A stretch of 8,451 nt of DNA. Source: JBQTJJ01 sp052387235. Its GTDB lineage: Bacteria > Actinomycetota > Acidimicrobiia > Acidimicrobiales > GCA-2861595. A program made the translations under genes and the position numbers. The notes under the pieces are model-generated. The model worked only from the letters and a program-made list of their open reading frames with translations, searched no databases and was not told where the DNA came from. Location of the stretch: positions 1-8,451 of the forward strand of contig JBQTJJ010000007.1 of assembly GCA_052387235.1 (NCBI GenBank). The letters are read 5' to 3'. Shown here piece after piece: positions 1-5,554 of this stretch (within the stretch, counting starts at the first letter, position 1; the number at the start of each line of letters is the position of its first letter).

Positions 1-32
1 GCGGCGATCTTCTTCTTCAAGCTGAAGTGCAC
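1..32 (-). CDS. Possible 5' end of a minus-strand gene cut by the window edge
   Basis: Read on the minus strand, a GTG at 32-30 opens a frame M-H-F-S-L-K-K-K-I-A that runs off the left edge. It is preceded by AAAGGA (complement of 40-45) with a 7-nt gap, a reasonable ribosome binding site. A Lys-rich N-terminus followed by Ile-Ala could be the start of a secreted or membrane protein, but too little is present to say. The alternative is that bases 1-36 are the plus-strand end of a gene (A-A-I-F-F-F-K-L-K-C-T-stop, TGA at 34-36). Both readings use G/C-ending codons, so codon use does not decide. The ribosome binding site tips the choice to the minus strand. Confidence 0.3.
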   Translation of the reverse strand, partial: MHFSLKKKIA

Positions 33-57
33 GTGATATTCCTTTCGAATGGGCACC

Positions 58-89
58 TGACGGTGGCCTCTTTGTGATTGACGGTGTCC
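58..89. repeat. 11-bp direct repeat offset by 21 bp
   Basis: TGACGGTGGCC (58-68) recurs as TGACGGTGTCC (79-89), one mismatch in 11. The 21-bp offset equals two helical turns, so two protein copies would bind the same DNA face. This is only an operator-like pattern; no regulator is identified. Confidence 0.35.
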
Positions 90-307
90 CTGAGGCCGGC
101 GTCGGTTTCGCCACTCGCTCCCCTCCCGACCTAGGCGACCAGTGTGTTCGCCGGGAGGATCGTCGCTGCCGCCGTGCAGAAACGACAATGACAGTCCGGC
201 ACTTCAACTCCTATAGGTCATGTGTCCAGACGAGGCAATTCGACGCAATATGGCCTCATCTGTCTAGACATAGGTCTAATGACCACCCTCAAAATTGACT
301 GGTTCCC

Positions 308-312
308 GGGAG
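308..312 (+). promoter_or_regulatory. Ribosome binding site deciding the helicase start
   Basis: GGGAG lies four bases before the TTG at 317. The alternative in-frame GTG at 353 has no purine-rich sequence upstream, so the TTG start is preferred. Confidence 0.5.
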
Positions 313-316
313 ATGC

Positions 317-2347
317 TTGGCGCCGGCCGCTTCTCCCGCTATCCTCGAACGGGTGTTCGACTGGATCGACGAGCTGAACCCGGAGCAGCGGGAGGCGGTC
401 CTGCACGACGGCGGCCACCTGCTGGTGGTGGCCGGCGCCGGCAGCGGGAAGACCCGCACCCTGGCCTGCCGGGTGGCCCGGCTCCTGGCCACCGGCGTGG
501 CGCCCGAGCGCATCCTGCTGCTCACGTTCTCGCGCCGGGCGGCGCGGGAGATGCTCACCCGGGCCGGGCAGCTGGCCGAGGCCGACGGGGCCAGGCGGGT
601 GTGGGGTGGCACGTTCCACGCCGTGGCCAACCGGCTGCTGCGCCGCCACGGCGCCGCCGTGGGGCTGCGCTCCGGCTTCACCGTGCTCGACCAGGGCGAC
701 GGCGCCGACCTGCTCGGGCTGGTGCGCAACGAGCTGGGGCTGGGGGAGAAGGGCCGGCGCTTCCCGCGCAAGGACACGCTGGCGTCCATCTACTCGTCGG
801 TCGTGAACGCCCAGGAGCAGCTGGGCCCGCTGGTGGAGCGGGCCTACCCCTGGTGCCGGGACGACCTCGACGGCATCCGGGCCGTGTTCGCCGGCTACGT
901 CGAGCGCAAGCGGGCCCGCAACGTCGTGGACTACGACGACCTGCTCCTGTACTGGCGGGCCCTGGCCGGCTCGTCCCCGGTCGCCCCCCTGCTGCGCCAG
1001 AGCTTCGACCACGTACTGGTGGACGAGTTCCAGGACACCAACGCCGTGCAGGCCGACATCGTGGAGGCCATGGCCGGCCCCGGCGTGCGGGTGGCGGCGG
1101 TGGGCGACGACGCCCAGGCCATCTACGGCTTCCGGTCGGGCTCGGCCCGCCACATGCGCGAGTTCCCGCAGCGCTTCCCGGGCGCCCACGTCGTCACCCT
1201 CGACCGCAACTACCGCTCAATCCCGGCGATCCTGGCCGCCGCCAACGCGGTGATGGCGGCCGCCTCTACCGGCTACGCCAAGCAGCTCCGGGCCAGCCGC
1301 CCGGACGGCGCCCGCCCCGTCCTCGCCGTGTGCGCCGACGAGCTGGCCCAGTCCGCCTTCGTGTGCGACAGCGTGCTCGAGCAGCGCGAGCGCGGGGTGG
1401 CGCTGCGGCACCAGGCCGTGCTGTTCCGCACCGGCCACCACAGCGACGGGCTGGAGCTGGAGCTGGCCCGGCGCAACATCCCGTTCGTGAAGTTCGGCGG
1501 CCTCAAGTTCCTCGAGAGCGCCCACGTGAAGGACCTGCTCTGCCTGCTGCGCATCCTCGACAACCCCACGGACGAGCTGGCCTGGCTGCGGGTGCTGGCG
1601 CTGGTCGACGGTGTCGGCCCCGCCACCACGCGCCGCCTCGTCGCCGAGCTGGGGGTGGCCGAGGGCACGGCGCTCACCCGACTGCTCGCCGAGGAACACC
1701 CGAGGTTCCCCGCCGCCGCGGCCGGGGACGTGGCCGCGCTGCGGGCGGCGCTGGCCGACTGCGCCGGCGACGGCCTGGCGCCGGCGGCCCAGGTGGAGCG
1801 GCTGGCGCTGGCCTGCGCCGCGCTGTTCGCCCGGCGCTACGCCGGCACCGCCTCCGTGCGCCTGGCCGACCTCGAGCACCTGCGGTCGCTGGCCACCGGG
1901 TACCGCTCACGGGGCCGGTTCCTCGCCGAGCTCACCCTCGACCCGCCGGCCAGGACCGGCGACCTGGCCGGCCCGCCCCACCTCGACGACGACTACCTGG
2001 TGCTGTCCACCATCCACTCCGCCAAGGGCGGCGAGTGGCCGGTGGTGCACCTCATCCACGCGTCCGACGGGAACATCCCGTCCGACATGTCCCTCGGCTC
2101 GGCCGACGAGATGGAGGAGGAGCGCCGGCTGCTCTACGTCGCCCTCACCCGGGCCCGGGACACGCTGGTCGTCTCCTACCCGCTCCGGTACTACGTGCGC
2201 CGCAGCGGGCTGGACGACGCCCACACGTTCGGCCAGCCCAGCCGGTTCCTCGGCCCGGCCGGCGCCGCCTTCGACGCAGTCGACGTGGGCGAGACGGTGG
2301 TGGAGGACGACCCCGTGACCGGGGAGCTGGCCGCCCTCTGGCGGTGA
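317..2347 (+). CDS. UvrD/Rep-family ATP-dependent DNA helicase
   Basis: A 676-residue superfamily 1A 3'-5' DNA helicase, expected to unwind DNA in repair or replication restart. All core motifs are visible: Q motif LNPEQ (19-23), Walker A AGAGSGKT (38-45), motif Ia LLLTFSRRAAREM (67-79), Walker B DEFQDTN (236-242), motif III GDDAQAIYGFR (263-273), motif IV LDRNYRS (295-301), motif V STIHSAKGGEW (564-574) and motif VI EERRLLYVALTRAR (601-614), so it should be catalytically active. It ends about 60 residues after motif VI and lacks the long C-terminal extension of PcrA/UvrD and any obvious HRDC domain, so I do not name it uvrD, pcrA or uvrD2. The TTG start at 317 has GGGAG upstream; GTG 353 is possible and would still retain the Q motif. 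A LexA-type box overlaps codons 10-15, suggesting SOS control. The next gene is 78 bases downstream. Confidence 0.93.
   Translation: MAPAASPAILERVFDWIDELNPEQREAVLHDGGHLLVVAGAGSGKTRTLACRVARLLATGVAPERILLLTFSRRAAREMLTRAGQLAEADGARRVWGGTFHAVANRLLRRHGAAVGLRSGFTVLDQGDGADLLGLVRNELGLGEKGRRFPRKDTLASIYSSVVNAQEQLGPLVERAYPWCRDDLDGIRAVFAGYVERKRARNVVDYDDLLLYWRALAGSSPVAPLLRQSFDHVLVDEFQDTNAVQADIVEAMAGPGVRVAAVGDDAQAIYGFRSGSARHMREFPQRFPGAHVVTLDRNYRSIPAILAAANAVMAAASTGYAKQLRASRPDGARPVLAVCADELAQSAFVCDSVLEQRERGVALRHQAVLFRTGHHSDGLELELARRNIPFVKFGGLKFLESAHVKDLLCLLRILDNPTDELAWLRVLALVDGVGPATTRRLVAELGVAEGTALTRLLAEEHPRFPAAAAGDVAALRAALADCAGDGLAPAAQVERLALACAALFARRYAGTASVRLADLEHLRSLATGYRSRGRFLAELTLDPPARTGDLAGPPHLDDDYLVLSTIHSAKGGEWPVVHLIHASDGNIPSDMSLGSADEMEEERRLLYVALTRARDTLVVSYPLRYYVRRSGLDDAHTFGQPSRFLGPAGAAFDAVDVGETVVEDDPVTGELAALWR
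345..360. promoter_or_regulatory. Predicted LexA (SOS) box
   Basis: TCGAAC-GGGT-GTTCGA is a perfect 6+6 inverted repeat with a 4-base spacer, identical in its arms to the mycobacterial/actinobacterial SOS box. The core also fits the Bacillus form CGAAC-RNRY-GTTCG. It lies inside the 5' coding end of a DNA helicase and covers the alternative GTG start at 353. No second full copy was found in the window. LexA binding here would block initiation from a nearby promoter or act as a roadblock; that effect is inferred. Confidence 0.7.
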
Positions 2348-2413
2348 CCGGACGGCCGGCACGGTCGGCCCTGTACGATCCGCGCCGGTGGGCGAGGATC
2401 AGTGCCCTTCATC

Positions 2414-2420
2414 GGGGGAG
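2414..2420 (+). promoter_or_regulatory. Ribosome binding site deciding the lipoprotein start
   Basis: GGGGGAG sits five bases before the GTG at 2426. It falls inside the longer reading from GTG 2402, which has no comparable site, so 2426 is preferred. That start also places a proper signal peptide at the N-terminus. Confidence 0.6.
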
Positions 2421-2425
2421 CACGG

Positions 2426-2968
2426 GTGCGGCATCGGCGACTGATCGGGCTGATCGTGTCCGCGGCGATCCTCCCCGCCTGCACGTCCGGCACCGCCACG
2501 GTGGAGGAGGACGTGGCAGCGCGGCCCACCACCTCCTCGTCCGCCGCCGCAGCCACCACCACCAGCACCGACCCCGGGCCGGCTCCCCTCCTCATCGGCG
2601 AGGGCGCTCCCACCCGGGACGGGAACGTCGTCAAGGTCGTCACCTACCAGCAGCCGGTCCCGGCCGGGGCGATCGAGCCCGACCCGGGCATGGAGTACGG
2701 CGCCATCGAGGTCGAGATCTGCGCCGGCCGGCGGGGGGCGCCCCGGGTGACGCCCGACGGGTTCTCCGTCGAGTTGCCCGACGGGACCCGTCGGGGCCGA
2801 TCGCGCTTCGGCCCCAGGGAGCCGGCGCTGGCCGAGGCCAGCCTCGCCCCGGGCGAGTGCGCCCGGGGATGGGTGAGCTTCGAGGTCCCGACGAACGAGC
2901 GCCCCGTGCACGTGGTGTTCTCGGGCTCCTCGGTGGTGCGGTGGGGGGCCGGCGGGCGCCGGCGGTGA
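2426..2968 (+). CDS. Secreted lipoprotein with DUF4352-like domain
   Basis: A 180-residue predicted lipoprotein of unknown function. The N-terminus MRHRR is followed by a hydrophobic stretch (6-16) and a lipobox ILPAC with Cys19, so it should be lipidated and anchored outside the cytoplasmic membrane. Residues 35-54 form a Ser/Thr/Ala/Pro-rich linker. Residues about 56-173 look like a small beta-sandwich: an early GNVVKVV strand, a central YGAIEVEIC strand, PDGFSVELPDG, then PGECARGWVSFEVP and a final VHVVFSG strand. This pattern resembles DUF4352-type extracellular immunoglobulin-like domains of gram-positive lipoproteins; that is a visual match only. Cys99 and Cys145 could form a disulfide. 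It follows the helicase on the same strand after 78 bases; co-transcription is possible but a functional link is not apparent. Confidence 0.75.
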   Translation: MRHRRLIGLIVSAAILPACTSGTATVEEDVAARPTTSSSAAAATTTSTDPGPAPLLIGEGAPTRDGNVVKVVTYQQPVPAGAIEPDPGMEYGAIEVEICAGRRGAPRVTPDGFSVELPDGTRRGRSRFGPREPALAEASLAPGECARGWVSFEVPTNERPVHVVFSGSSVVRWGAGGRRR

Positions 2969-2971
2969 ACG

Positions 2972-2986
2972 GGCCGGCTACCGGCC
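2972..2986. terminator. Possible bidirectional terminator hairpin
   Basis: GGCCGG-CTA-CCGGCC forms a 6-bp GC stem with a 3-nt loop in the 47-base gap between the convergent lipoprotein and HU genes. There is no T tract on either side, as is common in high-GC actinobacteria, so the role rests on position and stem alone. Confidence 0.35.
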
Positions 2987-3015
2987 GGGGACCCCGACCG
3001 GCGCCGGCACCCCGC

Positions 3016-3597
3016 TCAGCGCTTCCTGGCCGGCGCCTTCCGGGCCGAGGCCGCCGTCTTGCTGGGAGCCTTCACCGTCCGCTTGGCCGCGGCCGTCGTC
3101 CGAGCCGGCGCCGGCGCCGCCGCCTTCCTGGCCGCGGGCGCCTTGGCCGCGGTGGCCCGTGCCGCGGGCGCCTTGGCCGCGGTGGCCCGTGCCGCCGGAG
3201 CCTTGGCCGCGGTGGCCCGTGCCGCGGGCGCCTTGGCCGCGGTGGCCCGTGCCGCGGGCGCCTTCTTGGCCGCCGCCGGCGCCGGGGGCCACACGCCCTT
3301 GGCCAGCTTGGGTGCCGCCGCCTGGCTCATGACCGCGTCCTTGAAGGCCTTGAGCGGGGTGATCTTGGCCTTCTTGGAGGCCTTCACCTTCACCGGCGCC
3401 CCCGTGGCCGGGTTGCGCGCCATACGAGCCGGACGGTCGACGCGGGCGAACTTGGCGAAGCCGGAGATGGTGATCTGCTCCCCCTTTGCCGCCACCGCCT
3501 CGATCACCTCGGTGGTGCCCTTCAGCGCCTTGTCGACATCACGCGCCTCGAGCCCGGTATGGGCGGCAACTGCATGCACGAGTTCCTTGCGGTTCAT
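3016..3597 (-). CDS. hup: HU-type nucleoid DNA-binding protein with basic repeat tail
   Basis: A 193-residue HU-family protein with the two-part layout of mycobacterial HupB/HLP. Residues 1-90 are the DNA-bending HU fold: MNRKELVHAV at the start, ITISGFAKFARVDRPAR around the beta-arm base, the RNPATG arm tip (61-66) and LKAFKDAV at the end. Residues 91-193 form a Lys/Ala/Pro/Arg-rich, disordered tail that should bind DNA electrostatically and compact the nucleoid. The tail contains repeats of AKAPAARATA encoded by 30-bp tandem units. The ATG at 3597-3595 is preceded by AGGAG five to six bases away. The gene is divergent from a small basic protein gene at 3733, sharing a 135-bp spacer with two perfect palindromes. 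HU usually works as a dimer. Family assignment is firm; the tail's exact role is inferred. Confidence 0.93.
   Translation of the reverse strand: MNRKELVHAVAAHTGLEARDVDKALKGTTEVIEAVAAKGEQITISGFAKFARVDRPARMARNPATGAPVKVKASKKAKITPLKAFKDAVMSQAAAPKLAKGVWPPAPAAAKKAPAARATAAKAPAARATAAKAPAARATAAKAPAARATAAKAPAARKAAAPAPARTTAAAKRTVKAPSKTAASARKAPARKR
3131..3264. repeat. Four 30-bp tandem repeats in the HU tail
   Basis: Units start at 3131, 3161, 3191 and 3221; a fifth partial copy runs from 3251 to about 3264. Units 1, 2 and 4 are identical and unit 3 differs at two bases (in its sixth and ninth positions). Each unit encodes ten tail residues (AKAPAARATA register), so gain or loss of a unit keeps the frame. 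The near identity suggests recent slippage or unequal recombination. Confidence 0.95.
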
Positions 3598-3640
3598 CCC
3601 TGCTCCTGGTTCGCGGTTGGAAGGCCCAAGTCTGCCCGCC

Positions 3641-3652
3641 GGAGGGCCCTCC
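3641..3652. promoter_or_regulatory. 12-bp perfect palindrome upstream of hup
   Basis: GGAGGGCCCTCC reads the same on both strands and lies about 44 bases before the hup ATG, probably in its leader or promoter. It could be an operator, but short GC palindromes are common at this base composition. Confidence 0.25.
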
Positions 3653-3663
3653 ATGGGGGATAC

Positions 3664-3681
3664 GGCCTCGCCGGCGAGGCC
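3664..3681. promoter_or_regulatory. 18-bp perfect palindrome in the divergent spacer
   Basis: GGCCTCGCC followed directly by its reverse complement GGCGAGGCC. It sits 66 bases before the hup start and about 15 bases upstream of the predicted -35 of the plus-strand gene, where a regulator of both genes could bind. It may instead fold as RNA in the hup leader. No regulator family is recognised. Confidence 0.4.
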
Positions 3682-3696
3682 CACCCATCTTGCGAC

Positions 3697-3725
3697 TTGG
3701 CCGAGGCGATGTTTACTTCTATTGT
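3697..3725 (+). promoter_or_regulatory. Predicted promoter for a leaderless gene
   Basis: TTGGCC (3697-3702) and TATTGT (3720-3725) are separated by 17 bases, the usual -35/-10 spacing. The ATG at 3733 begins seven bases after the -10, just where transcription should start, and no Shine-Dalgarno precedes it. This fits leaderless expression, which is frequent in actinobacteria. Confidence 0.45.
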
Positions 3726-3732
3726 TCCGCCA

Positions 3733-4200
3733 ATGCCGCCCCGAAAAGCCGTCGCTCCCACGCCCACGTCCGGGCCAAAGCCTGCACCCAAGCGGGCCAC
3801 CAAGATGTCGGATCAGCACAAGGCGGCCCTGGCCGCGGGCCGGGAGCAGGGCCGGGCGGTGCGCACCTATCTGGCCGCGCTCGACCAGCACAAGCCCACG
3901 CGGGGCCGCAAGCGCACCACCGACACGGTGGCCCGGCAGCTGGCGAAGACGGAGTTCGAGCTCGCCACCGCCACGGGCGTGGGCCGGCTCGAACTGTTGC
4001 AGCGCCGGCGCGACCTGCAGGCCGAGCTCCAGGACCTCGAAGGCGACAACGGCGTGGACCTCAGCGCCCTCAAGGACGGCTTCGTGCGCTGCGGCAGGGA
4101 GTACGCCACTCGCAAGGGCATCGACTACCAGACGTTCCGCGAGTTCGGCGTGCCTCCTTCGGTCCTGAAGGAAGCCGGCATCACACGCGCCAGGGGCTGA
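3733..4200 (+). CDS. Conserved-looking basic coiled-coil protein, function unknown
   Basis: A 155-residue soluble protein. It begins with a Pro/Lys/Arg-rich tail (1-25) resembling the low-complexity tails of HU proteins, then a charged, largely helical region: residues 27-58, a basic GRKRTT patch (58-63), and a likely coiled coil at about 64-105 ending in LQRRRDLQAELQDLEGD. The C-terminal segment (110-150) contains a Tyr-rich helix and the pattern YATRKGIDYQTFREFGVP followed by VLKEAGI, which looks like a compact helical domain. I believe similar uncharacterised proteins occur in actinobacteria, but I cannot verify this here. There is no signal peptide, membrane segment or enzyme motif. Divergence from hup and the basic tail suggest a nucleoid or DNA-associated role; this is inference. 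An upstream in-frame ATG at 3709 is less likely because its purine-rich sequence is only two bases away. Confidence 0.7.
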   Translation: MPPRKAVAPTPTSGPKPAPKRATKMSDQHKAALAAGREQGRAVRTYLAALDQHKPTRGRKRTTDTVARQLAKTEFELATATGVGRLELLQRRRDLQAELQDLEGDNGVDLSALKDGFVRCGREYATRKGIDYQTFREFGVPPSVLKEAGITRARG

Positions 4201-4213
4201 GCCGCACGCACCC

Positions 4214-4238
4214 CCGGAGCGGCGCCTACCCGCTCCGG
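4214..4238. terminator. Strong hairpin between convergent genes
   Basis: CCGGAGCGG (4214-4222) pairs perfectly with CCGCTCCGG (4230-4238) around a 7-nt loop. The stop codon of the minus-strand gene (4228-4226) falls in the loop and the plus-strand gene ends 13 bases earlier. The 9-bp stem without a T tract suits a bidirectional terminator of the high-GC type. Confidence 0.55.
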
Positions 4239-4882
4239 TCCTCCATCTCCCAGGCGTGGTCGAGGGCGTGCCATGCCACCCGGCGGGCCGCGTAGCGCCA
4301 GGGCCACGGCGTCCCCCTGTCCCGCTCGGGGATGGGCGCCCGTGCCGACCGCAGGGCATCGAGGAACGCCGACCGCAGCTCGGCGACGGCGCCACGGTCA
4401 TCGAAGGCCGGCGGCCGGAACCGCAGCCCCACCTGGCGCAGATAGCCGGCCTCGGCCGACACCACGTGGTCGACCATCTTGTCCCGGTCACGCCCGCCAC
4501 CGCGCGGCCCCTTGCGCAGCGACGCCGGCGCCCCCGCCGCCACCCGGTCCAGCGTGGCCCACGCCGCCTCCACCAGTGAGGCCAGCCGTTCGGCCTGGGC
4601 CTTGGTGAGCGCGTCCTCGTCGGCCGAGGCGCCGGCGCCCGGCGCCCCGAAGTCGGTGGTGGCCGACCCCTTCACCCGCTCCACCACCTCCAGGTCGCGG
4701 CCGGCCGACGCCGGGAACCGCACCCCGGCCGCGGCGGCGACCGGGGCGTAGCGGCCGGCGTAGTCCGCCAGCGCGTCCATGGCCGCCTCCTCGGTCCTGG
4801 CCGCCCGGGCCCAGCCCGGCCAGTCCAGGGCGCAGGCGAACACCTTCTTCGCACCCATCTCCAGGTAGATCGGCGTGGCCAC
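4226..4882 (-). CDS. DinB-fold-like protein with HicB-like N-terminal segment
   Basis: A 218-residue protein of unknown function. The N-terminus (1-50) has an IYLEMG strand, then KKVFACALDWPGWARAART and a helix of Glu/Ala residues, resembling the short beta-beta-alpha unit of HicB-like proteins. The C-terminal half (about 95-215) looks like the four-helix DinB/YfiT metal-binding fold: His139 in DKMVDHVVSAE and His205/His209 in the HALDH (HxxxH) motif form the expected three-histidine set. DinB-fold proteins are often metal-dependent thiol transferases or are uncharacterised; no substrate can be named. The start is GTG at 4882 with AGGAG six bases upstream. It is divergent from the phosphoribosyltransferase gene across 52 bases and convergent with the gene to its left. 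Both fold assignments are by eye, the DinB part being the firmer. Confidence 0.7.
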   Translation of the reverse strand: MATPIYLEMGAKKVFACALDWPGWARAARTEEAAMDALADYAGRYAPVAAAAGVRFPASAGRDLEVVERVKGSATTDFGAPGAGASADEDALTKAQAERLASLVEAAWATLDRVAAGAPASLRKGPRGGGRDRDKMVDHVVSAEAGYLRQVGLRFRPPAFDDRGAVAELRSAFLDALRSARAPIPERDRGTPWPWRYAARRVAWHALDHAWEMEDRSG

Positions 4883-4914
4883 GCGCTGCTCCTCTCCTCA
4901 CGGGCGGTCGGGCC

Positions 4915-4934
4915 GGCGTGCAAGCATGCACGCC
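4915..4934. promoter_or_regulatory. Inverted repeat abutting the pyrE-like start
   Basis: GGCGTGCA (4915-4922) and TGCACGCC (4927-4934) are perfect 8-bp arms around AGCA. The right arm ends one base before the ATG at 4935, in the 52-bp gap between two divergent genes. No Shine-Dalgarno is visible before that ATG, so the element may be an operator over a leaderless start or a hairpin that controls initiation. Confidence 0.45.
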
Positions 4935-5492
4935 ATGAGCGCCCTGCGGGACCAGGTGATCGACATCGTGCGCCGGCGGGGCCTGATCCACCTGCCCGAG
5001 CCGGTGACGCTGGCGTCGGGCCAGCAGAGCCGGGACTTCGTGGACGGCAAGGCCGCCCTGTCCCGCGGACCCGACCTGGAGGTGGCGGGCCGGGCCCTGC
5101 TCGAGGCGGTGGCCGGCATCGCCTTCGACGCCGTCGGCGGCCTCACCATGGGAGCGGACCACCTGGCCCACGTGGTGGCGGTCCTGTCGGGAGCCGAGTG
5201 GTTCGTGGTGCGCAAGGAGCCCAAGGGCAGGGGGACGGGCAAGCTGGTCGAGGGCGCCACCGTCGGCCCCGGCACCCGGGTGCTGGTGGTGGACGACGCC
5301 GTCACCACCGGCGGCTCCATCCAGAGGGCGGCACAGGCCGTCGTCGACCTGAGCGCCACCCTCGTGGCCGCCGTCACCCTCGTCGACCGGGGGGACGTGG
5401 CCGCCGCCTACTTTGCCGGGCGCGGCGTGCCGTACACCGCCCTCGTCACCTACAGGGACCTCGGGATCGAGCCGGTGGGCGCCCCGGCCTGA
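4935..5492 (+). CDS. pyrE: Orotate phosphoribosyltransferase-like protein
   Basis: A 185-residue type I phosphoribosyltransferase, expected to transfer ribose-5-phosphate from PRPP to orotate, forming OMP in pyrimidine synthesis. The PRPP-binding motif VLVVDDAVTTGGS is at 116-128; LASGQQSRDFVDGK (26-39) matches the OPRT substrate-strand signature; GGLTMGADHLA (68-78) is the conserved GADP-type loop; and RKEPKGRGTGKLVEG (93-107) is the flexible catalytic loop. In that loop Arg99 replaces the His of the enterobacterial enzyme. Length is normal for PyrE. It stands alone, with no other pyrimidine genes in view, so it could serve another base; the family is clear, the substrate less so. ATG 4935 was chosen over ATG 4926, which lies inside the inverted repeat; neither has a ribosome binding site. 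The gene to the left is divergent. Confidence 0.82.
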   Translation: MSALRDQVIDIVRRRGLIHLPEPVTLASGQQSRDFVDGKAALSRGPDLEVAGRALLEAVAGIAFDAVGGLTMGADHLAHVVAVLSGAEWFVVRKEPKGRGTGKLVEGATVGPGTRVLVVDDAVTTGGSIQRAAQAVVDLSATLVAAVTLVDRGDVAAAYFAGRGVPYTALVTYRDLGIEPVGAPA

Positions 5493-5542
5493 CCGCAGGT
5501 TCGCCCCCGTGACCCGCGGGTAGGTACACGGCGACGAGCCCA

Positions 5543-5549
5543 AGGGAGG
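5543..5549 (+). promoter_or_regulatory. Strong ribosome binding site for the CBS gene
   Basis: AGGGAGG lies five bases before the ATG at 5555, the clearest Shine-Dalgarno in this part of the window. Confidence 0.65.
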
Positions 5550-5554
5550 CCGGC

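Larger units (their letters stand above)
37..316. other. Intergenic regulatory gap upstream of the helicase
   Basis: About 280 bases with visibly lower GC than the rest of the window and no convincing gene; the small frames that cross it lack ribosome binding sites and family features. It contains an imperfect 11-bp direct repeat, TGACGGTGGCC at 58-68 and TGACGGTGTCC at 79-89, offset by exactly 21 bp. It also contains the perfect 10-bp palindrome TGTCTAGACA at 261-270, directly followed by TAGGTCTAAT. TCTAAT at 275-280 resembles a -10 hexamer but no matching -35 sits at the right distance. The gap probably carries promoters for the helicase and perhaps for the gene at the left edge. Confidence 0.5.

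Noticed and set aside
295..323. TTGACT at 295-300 as a -35 element for the helicase
   Set aside because: The bases 17 positions downstream (TGGCGC region) do not resemble a -10 and fall inside the coding start.
279..377. Short frame from ATG 279 overlapping the helicase start, possibly a leader peptide
   Set aside because: It has no ribosome binding site and no coupling to the helicase start; its Trp, Arg and Leu content looks random.
218..1189. A long minus-strand open frame of 323 codons opposite the helicase
   Set aside because: It mirrors the helicase codons in a GC-rich genome, has no family features and an unnatural Gly/Val/His/Gln-rich composition.
2978..3292. Collagen-like Gly-rich repeats on the minus strand over the HU tail
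   Set aside because: They are an alternate-frame reading of the 30-bp repeats; the HU frame has the domain, start and ribosome binding site.
295..3690. A plus-strand open frame running across helicase, lipoprotein and HU regions into the 155-aa gene
   Set aside because: Over this stretch it is an Arg/Gly/Pro-rich out-of-frame reading; only its last part, from ATG 3733, is a plausible gene.
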